Shown: positions 33,080 through 43,190 of the stretch, in pieces
How the letters are laid out: each line of letters begins with the position of its first letter
Numbering within the stretch: the first letter of the stretch is position 1
Assembly (NCBI GenBank): GCA_009599575.1
Contig: VWND01000078.1
Coordinates: forward strand, 124,001-188,000
DNA: 64,000 nucleotides
Direction of reading: 5' to 3'
Source: Blumeriella jaapii
Taxonomy: Eukaryota; Ascomycota; Leotiomycetes; Helotiales; Drepanopezizaceae
Notes under the pieces: generated by a model
The model's input: the letters and a program-made list of their open reading frames with translations, nothing else
Database searches by the model: none
Told to the model about the DNA's origin: nothing
Translations under genes and position numbers: made by a program

Positions 33080-35342
33080 CGAGGGCGAATCGAGACTTCG
33101 GGGGGAGAGGGGGGAGCGGCCAGAGGTAAAGATAGCCGCTGTAGGTAATGATAGCACGCTTCGTCGCACCTAAGGATGGCTGTGCTGGGGGGGTTAAGGC
33201 CGCGGATGGTGATTGTGGAAGGAGAGAATGAACGAGCGGGATGTGCAGCTCGAGAGAGCTTCTGCGAACTCTCTCGGACGAAGGTCCGAGGTCAGCGAGG
33301 TTGAGGTAAGGTGAGGTGAAGAGGTGGAGAGGTGGAAAGGTGAAGAGGTGAGAGGTGACGAGGTGAAGAGGTGGAGAGGTGAGGTGAGGTGAGGCTCGAG
33401 GTTCGGGGTTCGAGGTCGAGGTCAAGGAGGTTGAGGGAGGTCCGACCGGGAGCAGCCAGAAGGAGCACTTTCTGGGGGACCCGTCGGCGCAGGAGGTAAA
33501 ATTGCACGGTTCGGGCGGCGGGCGCTGATTGGCCAGTGGAGCGGGATCTGTGGGGCTCGGAAAACACCTACGGGAAATGCGATTAAAGTACATACGGAGG
33601 ACATCTGGACTGTCATGACAGAGATAGACAGTCGAATTTGTTGATCAGCATTTACGCCGTTGACCAGTTCGACAGCTTGGGTCGCAGATGCTGCTGCTGC
33701 TGCTGCTGCTGCAACAGGTTTGTTGATCGAGATCCGAGTCGAGCAGTCGCGCATAGAGACAGACGATCAAGAGTGGATGCACTACTGCTGCTACTACCAC
33801 TGCTACTACCACTGCTACTACTTGACTGCCTTCTTTCTCTTTATTTCTTTCTCTCTTTCTCTCTCTTTCTCTCTCTCTTTCTCTTTCTTATTTTTCTTTT
33901 TCCTTCTTTTCTTCCTCTTTTCGTCATCTCTTCTTCTCCAGCGGACATCACTGGCCCGCTCTGCAAACGAGTCGATGAAAGAGAGACGTACGGAACCTGC
34001 ATCGATCGTCCAAGGACAGAGATGCGCCCACTCGCAGTATCGCGTTCGTGAGCGACACCCGCCAGGTGTCGACGGGGGCATTATTGTACCCTATCAGAAT
34101 GAAGAGATCCAACCGCTCAATGTGATTCGATCCCGGGGCAACGACTGCATTGGGCTTGCTGATGGATGACCACCCATTCGAGGACAGGTCCAATAAACAA
34201 GAGAAAGATGGTGTCCACGCTGCTCCCGCCAGAGAGAAACGGCTGGTCGACATGGCATATGCTTTAATCCAAGCTCGGATTCCCGTGTGCGGGTGGCTAC
34301 ATAGTCGCTACGGTACTAAAGGATGCAGGCAAGAATCCTCGAAAGGTGATATCAACCCATATGCAGCCAGTACACACCTGTCACATCTGGAATGGCCTGT
34401 CGATCCCCTGCCTGTGCTGCGCGGGGCTCGGCCAAGGCGTCTCGAGAGTTGCAAAACTCCTCTGTAGAGAATCATGACGAGCCGTTGCGCTTGCTCTCCC
34501 TCGAAAGCTGGACGTCATGTTGGAATCTCGATTTTCCATCGGCAGGTGATGTGAAGTGCAAGTTGACTTTGCATTCACTGCGAGAGCTCTGGCAGAAGAG
34601 GACAAGGATGTCTGGTCATTCAGGTGTCAAGAAAGACACTTCGGGTTTTGACTACTTCCCACACCACATCCAAGCTCGGGATCTAGTCAAAACCCTTTTC
34701 GATTTAAGTCTGAATTGAAAACACAGACATCTACTTCTATCTTTGCGCTGATGCTCGTCATCAGGAACCACTTGCAGCTGAAGAAACTCTAACCGATGCC
34801 AAAGTCTATCAGGCACAATTGTTGCACGCCGGGCCTCGACGACGGATAAACCAATGCTACATGCACATGTACGGTGTCTTGGAAATCTAAGGCGATTCTC
34901 AAGATCTACCATGTGCTAATGGCGCAATGTTCCTTTTTCCCTCCTGCCATGTTGTCGAGGGTGAAGTAAACACACTTAGCGATCCCTGTCCTTCACATGC
35001 TTCGGCTAAGTGTCCATCACCCAGCCCGTTCGCTTCCCCAGATTCGAGCAACGCGAATGTGACATCCCTCTTGGACCTTGGACGCACCACCACCACCACC
35101 ACCACCGCCACCACCATCTCTCACGACTCAACGCCACACCACGATTCCACGACATGTCAATCCCGTGGTAACTGCAAGAGCCGTTTGAGACGATTCGAAC
35201 TGTTCCGCCCCGGGCCGGACGTCTGGCTGAAGCATCGCGAGTCAGACAACAGCAACAGCAACAGCAACAGCGCACGCAAAGAAGACGACGATGTAGAAGC
35301 CATAAACACAGCACCAGCAAGCCCACCCGCAACGACAACACC
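33080..35342. other. Intergenic between divergent genes, repeat-rich
   Basis: 2.3 kb. Contains a GAGGTGAAGAGGTG-type minisatellite (33296-33396), a (CTG)n run (33688-33713), a CTACCACTG triple repeat (33785-33822), a CT-rich block (33830-33915), an (ACC)n run (35088-35117) and a CAACAG run (35249-35272). The last two lie in the leader or promoter of the ABC transporter. No gene is supported. Confidence 0.55.
33296..33396. repeat. GAGGTGAAGAGGTGGA minisatellite
   Basis: Imperfect purine-rich tandem units (GAGGTG, AAGAGGTG, GAGAGGTG) for about 100 bp, some 220 bp upstream of the Psr-type phosphatase start. Strongly purine/pyrimidine strand-biased. Confidence 0.85.
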
Positions 35343-37869
35343 ATGGCTGCCCAGTCAACCCTCAAATACTCCGCCGACCCCCTCGCGAACTTCTACCACG
35401 TCTACTCGAACCTTGTCCGGCAACGTCTCAAGGGCACATCGAGAACGGCGCGCCTCTTCGGCCTGCTCGCCCTCACCCTCTCCATAGTCGCCAGCGGCGA
35501 AGGCACGCGGCGGTGGTGGAAGTCTCGCAAGGCAGAGAGCGAGCAAGGACGCCGTCTCCTGCGCCGGAACTCGGGTCTGAAGAACAAGGATGGCTCGAGG
35601 GTCATCTACGTCCCCTACAAGGACTCGACTTCCAAAGTCACCATCTCCCCCACGAAGGCGTTGACGTTCGATGCGCATCGCAGACTGTCTCAACCCACCA
35701 AGGGCGTCAGGGCTGTCGGGAGGGATACCGCCGCCGCAGACGAAGCCCGGGCTGAACTTGGCGTTCCTGCATCAGTTTTTGAGTTTGATGAGTATCATGA
35801 TACCACGATGGGGGAGTAAAGAGACGGGCCTGTTGCTGAGTCATGGGCTGTTTCTGATGCTGAGGACCTATCTTTCCTTGGTGGTTGCGAGGCTGGATGG
35901 AGAGATCGTGAGGGATCTGGTCGCGGGGAACGGGAGAAGCTTTCTCTGGGGCATTGTCAAGGTAAGCGACCGCGATGCCAGGCATGAGGCTTCTGCGTGC
36001 TTGAGTTAACCCCTGGTAGTGGTGCGGCATTGGAAGTTTTGCTTCATACACGAACGCTATGATCAAATTTCTGCAGTCGAAAGTCTCGATTGCATTCCGG
36101 ACACGGCTCACGCGATATATTCATGATCTGTACCTGAACGACAACCTGAACTACTACAAGCTTGCGAATCTGGATGGTGGCATTGGGCAAGGAGCGGACC
36201 AATTCATCACTCAGGATCTCACACATTTCTGCGCGGCCGCAGCTAGCCTCTATTCGTCGCTGGGCAAACCTTTTGTTGACCTGGTGGTGTTCAATTACCA
36301 GTTGTATCGATCTCTAGGCCCCTTGGCCCTTACTGGTCTGCTGAGCAATTACTTCCTCACGGCCACCATCCTGAGAAGATTATCGCCGCCGTTTGGAAAG
36401 CTCAAGGCGGTCGAGGGCCGTAAAGAGGGCGATTTCAGAGGCCTGCATGCCCGGCTCATCGCGAATGCCGAAGAAGTCGCCTTCTACGGCGGCGCAAGCA
36501 TGGAGAAGAACTTCCTCGACAAAGAATTCAAGAGTCTCAAAAAATGGATGGAGGGGATATACACCCTGAAGATTCGCTACAATATCCTCGAAGACTTCGT
36601 TCTCAAATACAGCTGGAGTGCATACGGCTACCTCTTGAGCTCTCTCCCAGTGTTCCTGCCCGCATGGGGCGGTCTCGGGGGAGTCCAAGAACTGGCCGAT
36701 GCTTCGCTCAGCGGTGGAAGGGAGAGGGGCCGGATGAAGGAGTTCATCACCAACAAGCGTCTCATGCTCTCTCTGGCTGACGCGGGTGGGCGGATGATGT
36801 ACTCGATCAAAGACCTTTCGGAGCTGGCGGGATACACGAGCCGGGTCTACACCCTGATCTCAACGCTGCACCGAGTACATGCGAACGCCTACTTTCCTCA
36901 ACGAGCAACGCATGCTGAAGCGTATTCGTTGTCAGACGTGCAAGGCACGATTCAGAAGGGCTTTGATGGGGTGCGGCTGGAGAACGTGCCTGTTGTGGCA
37001 CCCTCTGTCTTCCCCCATGGAGGGGAGGAATTAGTTGGCTCTCTGTCTATCATTGTGCATTCCGGGGAGCATCTTTTGGTACAGCTTCCGGGTCTCCCGT
37101 GCAGAGATCTTGGCTAACATCATCGTAGATTTCTGGACCTAACGGCGTCGGCAAAAGTGCCGTCGCCCGTCTCGTAGCAGGCCTCTGGCCCGTATACCGT
37201 GGCCTCGTCTCTCGCCCTCGTACCCTCGGCACGGACGGCATCATGTTTCTCCCACAACGGCCCTACCTCAGCGTTGGCACCCTCCGCGACCAAGTCATCT
37301 ACCCCGACGGCGAGCTCGAGATGCGCGAGCGCGGACGCCGCGACATCGAGCTCAAGCGCATCCTGGAAGAGGCCCGGCTGGGCTACCTCCCCGACCGCGA
37401 AGGCGGATGGGACACCCGCAAGGAGTGGAAAGATGTGCTCAGCGGTGGCGAGAAACAACGGATGGCCATTGCGCGACTGCTGTATCACGAGCCCCGGTAT
37501 GCATTCATTGACGAGGGCACCAGTGCTGTGAGTAGCGACGTGGAGGGACTGCTCTATGAGCGGTGCAAGGAGAAGGGGATCACTTTGATTACCATCAGCA
37601 CGCGGGCGAGCCTGAAAAGGTACCACACCTTCAACCTGACGCTGGGACTGGGCGATGACGGGAGCGAGTGGGAGTGGGAGAGGATTGGGACGGAGAAGGA
37701 GAAGATGGGTGTGGAGCGGGAACTGAGGGAGTTGAGGGAGCAGCTTGCGAAGGTCACGGAGTGGGAGGAGAGGAAGAAGAAGATTGATGGCGAGTTGGCC
37801 AAGGTCTGGGTCGAGGGCGGCGACGTCCTGGAGAGTCCTTCGTACGCCGAGCAGCAGGCTACAGAATAG
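35343..37869 (+). CDS. ABCD-family peroxisomal fatty-acid half-transporter (Pxa/PMP70-like), with one frame break
   Basis: Exons 35343-35961, 36020-37078 and 37129-37869; about 805 aa. Half-transporter with a membrane domain followed by one ATPase domain. Visible marks: a leading helix (TARLFGLLALTLSIVASG), FLHQFLSLMSIMIPRW, LSLVVARLDGEIVRDLVAGN, and IHDLYLNDNLNYYKLANLDG of the ABCD family. The ATPase has Walker A GPNGVGKS (about 562-569), signature LSGGEKQR (about 663) and Walker B YAFIDEG (about 683-688). A charged coiled coil closes the protein. Family members import very-long-chain acyl-CoA into peroxisomes as dimers. The frame changes at about 35688: RRL is in one frame and LNPPRASGLSGG in another. 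A 1-base insertion or 2-base loss both restore phase to intron 1. Introns are consensus. Confidence 0.9.
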
Positions 37870-38646
37870 AATCGGTTCTCGCCTGCCACGGATCCGGCCC
37901 GTCTGTTCATGTTAAGCTGGGTTTTCCGTCATCCAGCTGCTAGCAGACTCCATCACCTCCTCTCCGTGGCCGGTTAAACGCCTTGGAAGCGAAATCTTCC
38001 TGTTTCGTCCCAACAGCACGACACATGCCTACTCATTCGCACCTCAAGTCTCACATCTCACTTTCAATCTATCGGGATCCCTCGCAGCTCGCACGTGCCT
38101 TCCCAAGCACATAAGATCTGAGAGCGTCCCACTTAGCCTGAACTCACTCTCAGATTGGTTTTTTCTTTCTTTTCTTTTGCCGCAATCCCTGACCCCCATA
38201 CCCATCTTCCAATTGGGCGGCACCCCTGGAGCCGAGGGCGGGGGTGGAAGCTTGCTTACATTGCTGATCTGACTATCCAGGCTCGAAACCAGGGCTCAGG
38301 AACGTCAGGTACGGACGGACGGGATGTGTGTGGTGTGTGCTGTGTTGTCTGTCTGCAGGTAAGCAATATTCCAGGGCCTCGATGTACTGTACGGCGAGGA
38401 TGCCCGCAGATGACGGGACGGAGCGGGTGCTTTGCTGACGAGTACAATATATACTGTAGATGCAAGGAAGCCGGGTTTTGATCTTGGAGGTCCTTGCTTC
38501 TGTTCGTCCTTGTGTCGTTAAAGACGACGACGTAGATCCGGCTGCGCAAGAGCTTGCTTTCGCTCTGTACATTTCGAAATCTGTGCCCATTTGCGTGCTC
38601 TCATACACGGCCATAGATTCTTATTGGGCAATTAGAGCTTTCAGAA
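37870..38646. other. Intergenic
   Basis: 780 bp with 3' flank and the promoter of the secreted-protein gene. A TCTTTTC pyrimidine patch lies at 38160-38180. No gene supported. Confidence 0.5.
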
Positions 38647-39946
38647 ATGGCGTCGTATATCACTCTCGCGACCCTGGCCCTGCTGGCGATAACGGTCGAT
38701 ACAGCAGCTTTCAAACCCCCGATCAACAACACCCTGGAGCAGGGCGTCGCGACCGAGTGCAAGACCTGTCCGTATTCGCTGTGTACGAATAAGGCGTTCT
38801 ATGATTACAACACGCAGGTCTCGCTCGTGTGCTGGACGCAGGGGACGGTCATCGATGAGGATGCGTGAGTCGCGCCTTTGCTGCATCTCTCTTGCGATTC
38901 TCGTTTACTGAGTATGGGCCTGAATCTGATGGACTGGCGGTTAGAACTTGGTTGCGGACGTCGGATGAGTGCTATGTTACGCAGTACGACTTGATGGATA
39001 TCTCACCCGTCGAATGTGCGTCCGTTCGTTCTATCCCGAGCCGTGCCTAGATGCAAAGAAGGATGTGGAGCGAGATCGTGTGCTGATCCTGATGTCAGAT
39101 GAGACGGTTCTCTCGTACTGCGGCGCGGCCTCTGAGGAACTGAAGCTTACGTACGATGAAGCCACGGTCAAGTACGACGCGGAGTGCAATATCTGCCCCG
39201 ATAACGCCTCGTGCGAGACCATCAAGTACCTGAGCCCTGGCACGGCCTTGACGACGACTTGCTGGACCGATGATGGAGGCCCAGTCATTGGCGATACGTA
39301 AGAGGGTCTATCCTTCTCCCACCACTTGGCTACTTCGGCTCTTCTCGTCTCCTTGTTTGGAAACTCGCTGACGACGACCCCAGCACCTGGCTCAAGACCA
39401 CGGACAACTGCTACGTGAACGAGCTGCACCTCGGCTCGCCAGCCGACAAAGCCGTGCTCGACAACTGCGGCGCCATCGGCTTCATCCAAACCAACGACAC
39501 TTCTGCTTCCACCGCCTCGCGCAGCGCCTCCAACACGCTCCTCATCCCCAAACCCGCAGCCGCCAGCACGCCCAAGCGGCGCTCTCCCTCCTCTCCCGCA
39601 GAGCTGCACAAGCGGTACCTGATCAACATGACGGTGGGCGAGGACTTCGCCGCGTGCCACGCGGCGACGACGTCGGCGTCGGCGGTGGTCAAGCGGTACC
39701 CGTTTGACGCCGGGGTGTGGATGCAGTGCTACGCCACGAACGCGACGGCCGCGGATCCGGCGGAGGAGTATTGGTACAAGACGACAGATTTCTGCTATGT
39801 GCGCGAGGTGGACTTTTGGGAGAGTCTTTTTGATCGTGAGTTTGCCTTGTGTGGTGGATGGGAGAAAGGGACAGAGGCGATGGATGGATGGATGGGCTGA
39901 CTTTTCTGTAGAGTACAGGTTTCCGAGCTGTGAGTTATTCGGGTAG
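38647..39946 (+). CDS. Secreted cysteine-rich protein with three internal repeats
   Basis: Exons 38647-38864, 38945-39015, 39099-39297, 39384-39835 and 39912-39946; 324 aa, all phases consistent. Signal peptide MASYITLATLALLAITVDTAA. The mature protein has three related units. Each has an early cysteine group (CKTCPYSLC; CNICPDNASC; FAACHAA), a Cys/Trp step (VCWTQG; TCWTDDGG; MQCYAT) and a conserved closing block (TWLRTSDECYV; TWLKTTDNCYV; YWYKTTDFCYV). Introns fall just before the closing block in units 1 and 2 and just after it in units 1 and 3, as expected for a gene grown by exon-level duplication. Unit 3 is preceded by a Ser/Lys/Arg-rich linker (TPKRRSPSS) that could be cleaved. The block recalls SH3-like or CYV repeats of secreted fungal and bacterial proteins. 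Function unknown. Confidence 0.82.
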
Positions 39947-40034
39947 GCGCTCGAAGTGTCTGGTGGGGGGAAAGGGGGACGTGGGGAGGGGGGGGGGATG
40001 AAGAGAGGGGAATGACAAAGGTTATTCATACCTA

Positions 40035-40457
40035 CAGTAGGGTGCAAAAAGTCTCTGCACCCCCCCTTGCAGCCAAGATAGTCAATAGTGCAGCCAAGGT
40101 AGATTTCATGCAGCCGAGAAAAAATTACTATATTTTAGGCTGAAATGTTCAGCCAAATTTAACACGTGGTAAATATGCTCTAAAACTTTCAAGATTCGTT
40201 ATTTCGAAATATCGTTTAGAAATAATTATAGTTTTTGTCCAACGATTCATACTGTAAACGTGACTGCCAAAGCTAAAAAACGTTGTACTGCATAAAATTT
40301 TAAACTGGAGTGTTTACTTTTACAGACCGCCAAATAAATTTAACTAACTTTAGTAAATTTACCTTGGCTATCAAATCAAGTGTATTAAGTCTGTCTTGGC
40401 TGTGTCAAGTTTACCTTGGCTGCAAGGGGGGGTGCAGAGACTTTTTGCACCCTACTG
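40035..40457. mobile_element. MITE with 43-bp perfect terminal inverted repeats, TA target site
   Basis: 423-bp non-coding AT-rich element. The termini begin CAGTAGGGTGCAAAAAGTCT and are perfect inverted copies for 43 bp, then diverge. Each end is flanked by TA (40033-40034 and 40458-40459), the duplication made by Tc1/mariner-type transposases. Words of the type AGCCAAGGTA recur inward from both ends, like subterminal transposase-binding repeats. There is no coding capacity, so it would need a transposase in trans. Confidence 0.93.
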
Positions 40458-41313
40458 TACTGTAGGTCGCACGGGAATACTCACACAGAAAACCAACCAA
40501 CCGAAGAAGTTCATTGCTTAAGCCTACCTTACTGTGCACACAGTATGAATGCCGCTCCCATACAAGCCTTCCGGCCAGTGTCCTTATCTCTCTCTATCTC
40601 GAATCTCCAGCTGCGTTGCTTCTACTACTGTACGCTCTCCTATCGCGTCGGGTTCAGCTGAACCCTCGCTTAGGCCCCCTAGACCATCAATCCAATCCAA
40701 TCCAATCCAATCCAATCCAAACCTAGGTAGGCAAAATGCAAGGAAAGGAAAGGAAAGGAAAAGACTAAAAAACAGCCGTCGTCGTATCGGTGGAGTGGCC
40801 TCGCAGTGCTTCTACACAGCACAGTACAAGAAGAATCGGCTGCGGCACCTTCGCATAAGGTCGCAGCCGCCAACCGCCAAGGTACAGTACTGTATGTAGG
40901 GAACAAGAGAACAAGGGAACGAGGGAACAGCCAACGGCTGTGCGTGAGACTGCACAGTATGGTAAAGGCACTGTACTGTACAGTACTGTACAAAGCAAAC
41001 CAAGGGTTTGTCGAATGCCGTGTATGTGTAGGTACCTACAGTACAGTACCTAGGCACTGTATGTACTGTATGTAGCTAGCTTATGGACAGCGGGGTGTTG
41101 GGCTGGCGTGGAAAGTACTGTTGTGCTGTAGCAGCAGTGGTGGGATTGAATTGATGGAGTGAAGTGAAGTGAGTGGCTTCTAGCGGATGTCTTGCTGTTT
41201 GCTGTATACTGTAGAGTACTGTATGTTCCTGCTTGCTATGTAGGTGTGTAGGTAGGTAGGTATGTAGGTATTGTTTTCGATTGTCGTACTGTATGTATTG
41301 TACATACTGTGTA
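40458..41313. other. Intergenic, TACTGTAC-rich
   Basis: Between the two MITEs. Contains (AATCC)n (40686-40718), (GGAAA)n (40740-40762) and many short palindromes built from TGTAC/CTGTA (40960-41070, 41205-41315). No gene supported. Confidence 0.6.
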
Positions 41314-41827
41314 CACAGTCTATCGGTTAAGTATTATTCCTGGTCAAGCAGGGATGATTTGGCCTTAGCTCAATCAGGTAATAACCCAACTTTCGGTGAG
41401 ATTCCACGAAATACGACAAAATTGAGAAATTTAGAAATACGGGCAAAACTTTGTATTATTTTCAAATTTTTCACACAACCCAACGCAACGCAACGCAATG
41501 GCTTCAGCTTCTACTTCAGCTTCTATTTCAGCTTCTAAACGTTTAAAAGCCTTTGATTTAATTCGAGGTCAGCGACCTGATATTAGCTTGCTTTATTCAA
41601 TCGGTGTCAAGTTGTTATTAACGCCGAAGGTAAATATACAAAATATTAAAATTGTTATATTGTAATCCGAAAGCAGTTCTCAAACTTCGTATTCTTCGTA
41701 ATTTGAATACGTATACCTTGTAAAAGTTAACTTTATCATTGCATGTAATACTACTTAAATAGGTCAAGTTTTGTCTCCACACCCCCACTGTTTTTAACCA
41801 GGAATAATACTTAACCGATAGACTGTG
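41314..41827. mobile_element. Second MITE, 31-bp perfect terminal inverted repeats, TA target site
   Basis: 514-bp AT-rich element. The ends begin CACAGTCTATCGGTTAAGTA and are perfect inverted repeats over 31 bp. TA flanks both sides (41312-41313, 41828-41829). It contains a 55-codon frame at 41498-41665, preceded by a repeated CAACG leader, that begins MASASTSASISASKRLKAF. This may be the 5' stump of the parent transposase gene. Just inside the right end is a second terminus-like sequence (CAGTGGGGGTGTGGAGAC on the minus strand), so a nested or chimeric origin is possible. Confidence 0.88.
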
Positions 41828-43190
41828 TACAGTACCTCTCTAAGACTACGCAGACGTGTCTGGTACTGTACTGTATTGTACAAGGTTCATGTGCAAAGTG
41901 CATATATACGCATTGAAAGGGTAATACAGTAAGAGCCACGAAGCTTTTTCGCTACGTATGCGTGGGTAGTAAAGTACATAAATGGTGAAGTTATGATCAC
42001 GTGGCTAGAATGTAGCACGTGACGTAATCATCGTATGCGCGGAGATGCAACCATACAAACAAACTCTTAACTGATCAGTGCTGGTACGGAATTCTGCTAG
42101 ACTCGTCAGCAGTCACGCCGTGTCGCAAATCGCAGCTGTACTGCACAGTATTTGCATTTTCGGACGAAGGAAACAATCGATCAAAGCTTGGAATCGCCGA
42201 CCAGGATGACATTATCTCTTGGAAGCCGCTTTCGTATCGAACGCTCGAGTTTGGCTTTTGCCTCCCCCCCCTTTTCGGATACGACGCCGCTTTTGGCCGC
42301 GGGGGATACAGTGGATCAAAATTATCATCGGGCAAAAGACTAAAAGCTCGTGTTGGGCAGCGCGTACGGGTTTTGAGTTTGGCAGGCGAAGTCGAACGTA
42401 CGACCTGGCATGACCGATGGCGGCTGGCATGAAAGCTAGAAGGTCGGGAAGGTTCGCTAGATCGGTAAGGTAGGTAGGTATGTAGGTACCTAGGTACATA
42501 CTGTACAGTACTGTACTGTGTGTACTGTGTATGTACCGGTACATAGCAAGAAACCTTGTGTAGTAGATCCCGCTCCTTGATACTGGGCCGAGTACAGCAT
42601 GTTGACAGGTGCATTGATGTAATTTATAATCGGGAACCAGAACTGTCAGCCAATCTTATAACAAGAGGATCCTTGAGCGCGATTCTAGAGGCCTCATACT
42701 AATCTCTTATTCATCTTGTTGCATGAATTTGATCGTGTGTGACCCTTCTTTGCGTCTTTCTAAGAAAAGAAAGCATGGGCGGCTTGGGGGGCCTAAAAAA
42801 AGGCTGGTCGCTTGGCTTGTTGACTTTCTGTAGGACTCGCAGTTGAAGGAAGGTCAACGCCAGACTTGGGGCGGGATGATGAGCCACGACGGAATCAATG
42901 GGTAGCAAGCAGCTTTGCTACCGTGGTCCCTCGCATGATACAGCTCATATCCACAGATAAATGGAGTGATATAAACACAAAAAAGGTGGACTAGCGCTCT
43001 GGCGCTACGGTAACCACCACTTTCCAAAAAGCCAAACAACCCTCAGATCTAACTTCCGTCCCAAGCAATTACTCCAGCTTTCCGCGCCTCGGTTCTTGAC
43101 TCCATCTCCCCAATCTTTCAATGGAAGACTTTGCTGCGCACGCCTGCCCTTGGCATAACCGCAAGCTTCTGACCTTGGCAGACTACCGCG
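41828..43190. other. Intergenic
   Basis: 1.4 kb holding the promoter of the glucosyltransferase gene. TACTGTAC-type words continue to about 42540. No gene supported; the longer minus-strand frame at 42075-42614 has no domain and a cysteine/tyrosine-rich composition caused by the repeats. Confidence 0.5.

Noticed and set aside
42290..42420. Possible tRNA-like folding near TCGAACGTACGACC
   Set aside because: No acceptor-stem pairing or B-box of the right spacing. Other GGTTCGA-like words (9010, 10760, 35200, 61860) failed for the same reason.
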